From NCBI GenBank assembly GCA_036723735.1, contig DAIMGT010000038.1, forward strand, positions 1 to 36,033: a DNA stretch of 36,033 nt, in the 5' to 3' direction. The translations under genes were made by a program, and so were the position numbers. This DNA is from UBA4656 sp002405525 (lineage in GTDB: Bacteria; Pseudomonadota; Gammaproteobacteria; Xanthomonadales; Ahniellaceae). The notes beneath the pieces were generated by a model, which had not been told where the DNA came from, ran no database searches, and saw only the letters and a list, made by a program, of their open reading frames with translations. Positions 33,174 to 36,033 of this stretch are shown in pieces (position 1 is the first letter of the stretch; each line of letters opens with the position of its first letter).

Positions 33174-34526
33174 GATCTCGATCGAGCGGCAGATCTCCAG
33201 CGTGCGTTCCAGCGCCCGACGGGCATCGTCCTCGGTGGGGAACACCGGACTTTTCGGCGTGTCGCCCTGCGCGCCGAGGTGAGCGACGACCCAGCCGTTT
33301 CCATCGGGCCGAACGACCCATTGCGAAGGATCGTGCATACGGCCGACGACGAGGTCCCTGATGCTGGTGGCCGCTTGATGGGTGTTGTAGGGACCTCCCG
33401 CCAGCACGGTGTTGCCCCGGTCGTCGCGGACCTTGAGGTAGAAGCCAGGCCCATCCCTGAACACGCGCACGTCCCCGGCGGCCTTCTTCGCCTTCGCGCT
33501 TGCTGTCGCCTCCGCCGCTGCGGCAGCCAGCGACCGCAGTCCCACCGCGTGGCGCAGTTCGCGCAGGAAAGGCGTGGCGCGCGCGCGGGCCTTCGCGGCG
33601 CCCGCGGCGAGGATCTCCTCGATCCGTGCGGGCTCGGCGACCAGCGCGCGGTAGCGCTCGCGCGGTTCGGCAAGTTCGCCGTCGATGCGCGCGAACAGCG
33701 CCTCCTTGGCCTCGCCCCAGGCGATGCCTTCGGCATAGGCGCGGCGCATCGCGGCAGTCTCCTCCGGCGCGGCGAAGGCCTGGAAGATGGTGAACAGATG
33801 CGAGGCCCCGGGATCCTTCGGCTCGCCCGGCGCCAGCGAGTTGGTGACGATGCCGAGGATCTTCCTGCGCAGCGTCTTCGGGTCGTCCCACAGCGGGATC
33901 ACGTTGTCGTAGCTCTTCGACATCTTGCGCCCGTCGAGGCCGGGCAGCACGGCGGAGGCGTCCTCGACCTGCGCCTCGGGCAGGGTGAAGTACTCGCCGC
34001 CGTAGAGGTGGTTGAAGCGCGCGGCGAGGTCGCGCGCGATCTCGATGTGCTGCACCTGGTCGCGGCCCACCGGCACCGCGTGGGCGTTGAACATCAGGAT
34101 GTCGGCCGCCATCAGCACGGGATACATGTAGAGCCCGGCGGTCACGCCGGCGTCGGGGTCCTCTCCGGCGGCCGCGTTGGCGTCCACCGCGGCCTTGTAG
34201 GCATGCGCGCGATTGAGCAGGCCCTTGCCGGTCACGCAGGTCAGCAGCCAGGTGAGTTCCGGGATCTCGGGAATGTCGCTCTGGCGATAGAACAGCACCT
34301 GGTCCGGGTCGAGGCCCAGCGCCAGCCACGACGCCGCGATCTCCAGCGTGGCCCGCTGAACGCGGGCGGGATCGGTGTTGCCGATCAGCGCGTGCCAGTC
34401 GGCAAGGAAATAGAACGACTCCACGCCCGCCATGCGGCTGGCGGCGATCGCCGGGCGGATCGCGCCGACGTAGTTGCCGATGTGCGGGGTGCCGGTGGGC
34501 TTGATGCCGGTGAGGACGCGTTTCAT
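33171..34526 (-). CDS. trpS: Tryptophanyl-tRNA synthetase with C-terminal extension
   Basis: Class I synthetase that charges tRNA-Trp. The 451-residue protein has the HIGH-type motif PTGTPHIGNYVGAIRP near residue 12, the tryptophan-site sequences SFYFLADWHALI and AADILMFNAHAVPVGRDQVQHIE, and KMSKSYDN. The catalytic and anticodon parts end near residue 345. About 90 further residues (FYLKVRDDRGNTVLAGGPYNTHQAATSIRDLVV and on to LERTLEICRS) form a separate domain resembling DUF1508/YegP repeats, as I recall for Xanthomonas TrpRS. ATG 34526 starts the usual MKRVLTGIKPTG. It lies 19 bp after the ccdB stop. The stop codon lies inside repeat copy B. Confidence 0.96.
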   Translation of the reverse strand: MKRVLTGIKPTGTPHIGNYVGAIRPAIAASRMAGVESFYFLADWHALIGNTDPARVQRATLEIAASWLALGLDPDQVLFYRQSDIPEIPELTWLLTCVTGKGLLNRAHAYKAAVDANAAAGEDPDAGVTAGLYMYPVLMAADILMFNAHAVPVGRDQVQHIEIARDLAARFNHLYGGEYFTLPEAQVEDASAVLPGLDGRKMSKSYDNVIPLWDDPKTLRRKILGIVTNSLAPGEPKDPGASHLFTIFQAFAAPEETAAMRRAYAEGIAWGEAKEALFARIDGELAEPRERYRALVAEPARIEEILAAGAAKARARATPFLRELRHAVGLRSLAAAAAEATASAKAKKAAGDVRVFRDGPGFYLKVRDDRGNTVLAGGPYNTHQAATSIRDLVVGRMHDPSQWVVRPDGNGWVVAHLGAQGDTPKSPVFPTEDDARRALERTLEICRSIEI

Positions 34527-34545
34527 GGGATTCGTTCGGATGGAT

Positions 34546-34863
34546 TCAGATGCCGCTGAACAGCAGGTCGAGCGCATCGACGATGCGGTGGCGCTCCGAC
34601 TCGAGGCTGCCGACCCGGACCAGCGACGCCAGCGGCGCGGCACCGACCATCTGGGTCAGCATCACCACGCGCTCGCCATCGACCTCGAAGGCAGGATTCA
34701 GGCGCTCCGCGGCGCGCCCCTCCACGCCGCCGGCGCGCGCCAGCGGCGCGACCACGCGGGTGTCGAGCCCGTCGAGCAGTTCGGACTGCAGCACCACGAG
34801 GTAGGGCACGGGGCGGCGGGTGCGCGGGTTCGGGTTGCGCACCACGTCGAAGCGGCGGATCAC
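34546..34863 (-). CDS. ccdB: CcdB-family toxin
   Basis: A 105-residue protein matching the CcdB gyrase poison: RRFDVVRNPNPRTRRPVPYLVVLQSELLDGLDTRVVAPL (the RPYPYLLDVQSDLLD-type region), then LNPAFEVDGERVVMLTQMVGAAPLASLVRVGSL and the C-terminal helix HRIVDALDLLFSGI. In F-plasmid CcdB the last three residues (WGRI) are needed for gyrase poisoning; here they are SGI, so the terminal Trp is not conserved. GTG 34863 overlaps the antitoxin stop (GTGA), as in coupled toxin-antitoxin genes; GTG 34866 is an alternative. It precedes trpS. Confidence 0.9.
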   Translation of the reverse strand: MIRRFDVVRNPNPRTRRPVPYLVVLQSELLDGLDTRVVAPLARAGGVEGRAAERLNPAFEVDGERVVMLTQMVGAAPLASLVRVGSLESERHRIVDALDLLFSGI

Positions 34864-35099
34864 CACCCGCGGAACTCCTCGTTCCAGATGCCGTGCTTGG
34901 CCACGAACCGGTTGTAGGCCTCGATCGCCTCCCGGTTGTCGCGCAGCCACTGCTCGGCGCGACGCCTGCGGATGACCTCGGCGAGGTGGGTCTCGAATTC
35001 CTGCGACAGGTTGAGCTTGAGTTCGCGCGCCTGTTCGAGCAGGTCGGCGCGGATGGTGACGTTGGTCGGCTTCTTCAACTGGTTCGCGGGTCGCGCCAT
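34860..35099 (-). CDS. ccdA: CcdA-family antitoxin
   Basis: A 79-residue protein with a ribbon-helix-helix N-terminus (KKPTNVTIRADLLEQARELKLNLSQEFETHLAEVIRRR) and the CcdA C-terminal toxin-binding tail (WLRDNREAIEAYNRFVAKHGIWNEEFRGW). The family represses its own operon and neutralises CcdB. ATG 35099 gives the typical start MARPANQLKKPTN. Toxin follows with a 4-base overlap. A chromosomal copy next to trpS may act in stress response or as an addiction module. The 181-bp gap to 35281 holds the divergent control regions, including a GC palindrome near 35149-35162. Confidence 0.93.
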   Translation of the reverse strand: MARPANQLKKPTNVTIRADLLEQARELKLNLSQEFETHLAEVIRRRRAEQWLRDNREAIEAYNRFVAKHGIWNEEFRGW

Positions 35100-35280
35100 G
35101 ATGCGGCTCCGGCATGCGCAGGAAGGACGCGCATAGGCTAGAGGGATGCCGGGCCCCGGGCAAGCCACGGTGAACGGCCGCCAACGCCGCGGCGCCACGC
35201 CTGCCCCGTCCAACCCCGATTCAGCCCGCGCGGCGTTGAATCGATCGCACGGCCCGCTGCGGGCCGACACGGAGGACGCC

Positions 35281-36033
35281 ATGAGACGCCTGCTCGCCAC
35301 CCTCGCCCTGCTCGCCGCCGCGGGCGCCGGCCAGGCCGGCAACGGCCGCCTGGTCGACGTGCGGCTGTACGACGCCACCGACGGTCGCGAACTGCCCCTG
35401 TATCGCGACGGCGGGCGGATGTTCGTGCCGGGCACGCCGGGCAACCGCTACCGCGTGGTGCTGGAAAACCGCACCGGCGAGCGCCTGCTGGCGGTGCTCA
35501 GCGTGGACGGCGTCAACGCCGTGACCGGCCAGACCGCGAGCCCCGCGCAGTCCGGCTACGTGCTGGGCCCGTGGGAGCGCACCGAGATCCGCGGCTGGCG
35601 CAAGTCGATGCAGGAGAGCGCCGAGTTCTACTTCACCGAACTGCCGGATTCCTACGCCGCGCGCACCGGCCGTCCGGACGACGTGGGCGTGGTCGGCGTC
35701 GCCGTGTTCCGCGAACGGACCTTCCATCGTCCGCCGATCGCGCAGGAAGCGCCGGCCCCGTGGCGCGGTCGCGACGGCGCGAAGGCGGAGGCCGAATCGC
35801 GCGCCTCCGGTGCCGACGCTCTCGCCGGCGGCGCCAAGCACCATGCGCCGGCCGCGCCCGCGCAGGAACTCGGCACCGGGCATGGCGAGCGCCGTTGGGA
35901 TCCGGTTTCCAGCATCCGCTTCGAGCGGCGCAACAGCCGTCCGGACGAAGTCGTCGCGCTGTACTACGACAGCGTGCCAGTGCTGATCGCGCGCGGCGTC
36001 ATGCCGCCGCCGCGCCGCCACCATCGTGACCGC
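35281..36033 (+). CDS. Secreted protein of unknown function (3' end outside window)
   Basis: Open from ATG 35281 to the last base of the window without a stop, so at least 251 residues. GGAGG sits 5-9 bases upstream. A signal peptide (MRRLLATLALLAAAGAGQA) is followed by a beta-rich domain: VDVRLYDATDGRELPLYRDGG, YRVVLENRTGERLLAVLSVDGVNAVTGQ, GYVLGPWERTEIRGWRKSMQESAEFYFTELPDSYAARTGRPDDVGVVGVAVFRE. An Ala/Gly-rich linker and a final segment (RFERRNSRPDEVVALYYDSVPVLIARGVM) follow. I do not recognise a named family; the layout suggests a periplasmic or outer-membrane-associated protein. Confidence 0.8.
   Translation, partial: MRRLLATLALLAAAGAGQAGNGRLVDVRLYDATDGRELPLYRDGGRMFVPGTPGNRYRVVLENRTGERLLAVLSVDGVNAVTGQTASPAQSGYVLGPWERTEIRGWRKSMQESAEFYFTELPDSYAARTGRPDDVGVVGVAVFRERTFHRPPIAQEAPAPWRGRDGAKAEAESRASGADALAGGAKHHAPAAPAQELGTGHGERRWDPVSSIRFERRNSRPDEVVALYYDSVPVLIARGVMPPPRRHHRDR

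Overview
The window is GC-rich, gene-dense bacterial chromosome. It most resembles a gammaproteobacterium of the Lysobacterales (Xanthomonadales). Supporting features are the order cbb3 oxidase–maturation genes–TauE-like gene–fnr, the order ruvCAB–ybgC–tolQRAB–pal–cpoB–queE–queC–tRNA-Lys, a TrpRS with a C-terminal extension of the kind I associate with Xanthomonadales, a 'GxWYDPxxSGQGF' C-terminal module, and a secreted protease ending in a 'DGFE' tail. The taxon call is an inference from gene content. No prophage, insertion sequence or CRISPR array is visible.

Layout. (1) 3-1435, plus: 3' end of recQ, then a secreted S1/P1-type nuclease. (2) 1471-10421, plus: a complete cbb3 cytochrome c oxidase locus (ccoNOQP, an unrecognised two-helix membrane protein, ccoGHIS, then a TauE/DsbD-like membrane protein). 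(3) 10443-11234, minus: fnr/anr, whose product probably acts on the FNR-like box found in front of ccoN, 41.5 bp from a possible start point. (4) 11368-20734, minus: tRNA-Lys, queC, queE, cpoB, pal, tolB, tolA, tolR, tolQ, ybgC, ruvB, ruvA, ruvC. Most of these overlap or nearly touch and probably form one long transcription unit read from ruvC to queC. (5) 20884-24499, plus: a hybrid sensor protein and an NtrC-like response regulator, overlapping by 8 bp. (6) 24571-27123, minus: a dispersed repeat, then one reading frame joining a full aspartyl-tRNA synthetase to a full alpha/beta hydrolase. (7) 27657-31703, plus: a damaged esterase and a secreted subtilisin-like protease. (8) 31792-35099, minus: an EEP-family lipoprotein, the second repeat copy, trpS and a ccdAB toxin-antitoxin pair. 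(9) 35281 to the window end, plus: the 5' part of an unrecognised secreted protein.

The cco block makes and matures a high-affinity terminal oxidase: three catalytic subunits plus CcoQ, and a copper/redox maturation set (CcoG, CcoH, CcoI, CcoS). The oxygen sensor Fnr lies directly downstream. The tol block encodes the trans-envelope Tol-Pal machine, with its usual companions CpoB and YbgC.

The most unusual content is the signalling pair at 20989-24499. The sensor has lost its phospho-accepting histidine (His to Arg) and carries a receiver without its aspartate, but keeps an intact second receiver and HPt domain. Its partner regulator has lost the Walker A lysine and the GAFTGA sigma54 loop. 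The pair looks like a phosphorelay rebuilt to work without its own kinase and ATPase activities. Also notable are the AspRS-hydrolase fusion and a 113-bp hairpin repeat present twice, each copy supplying the stop codon of the gene it follows.
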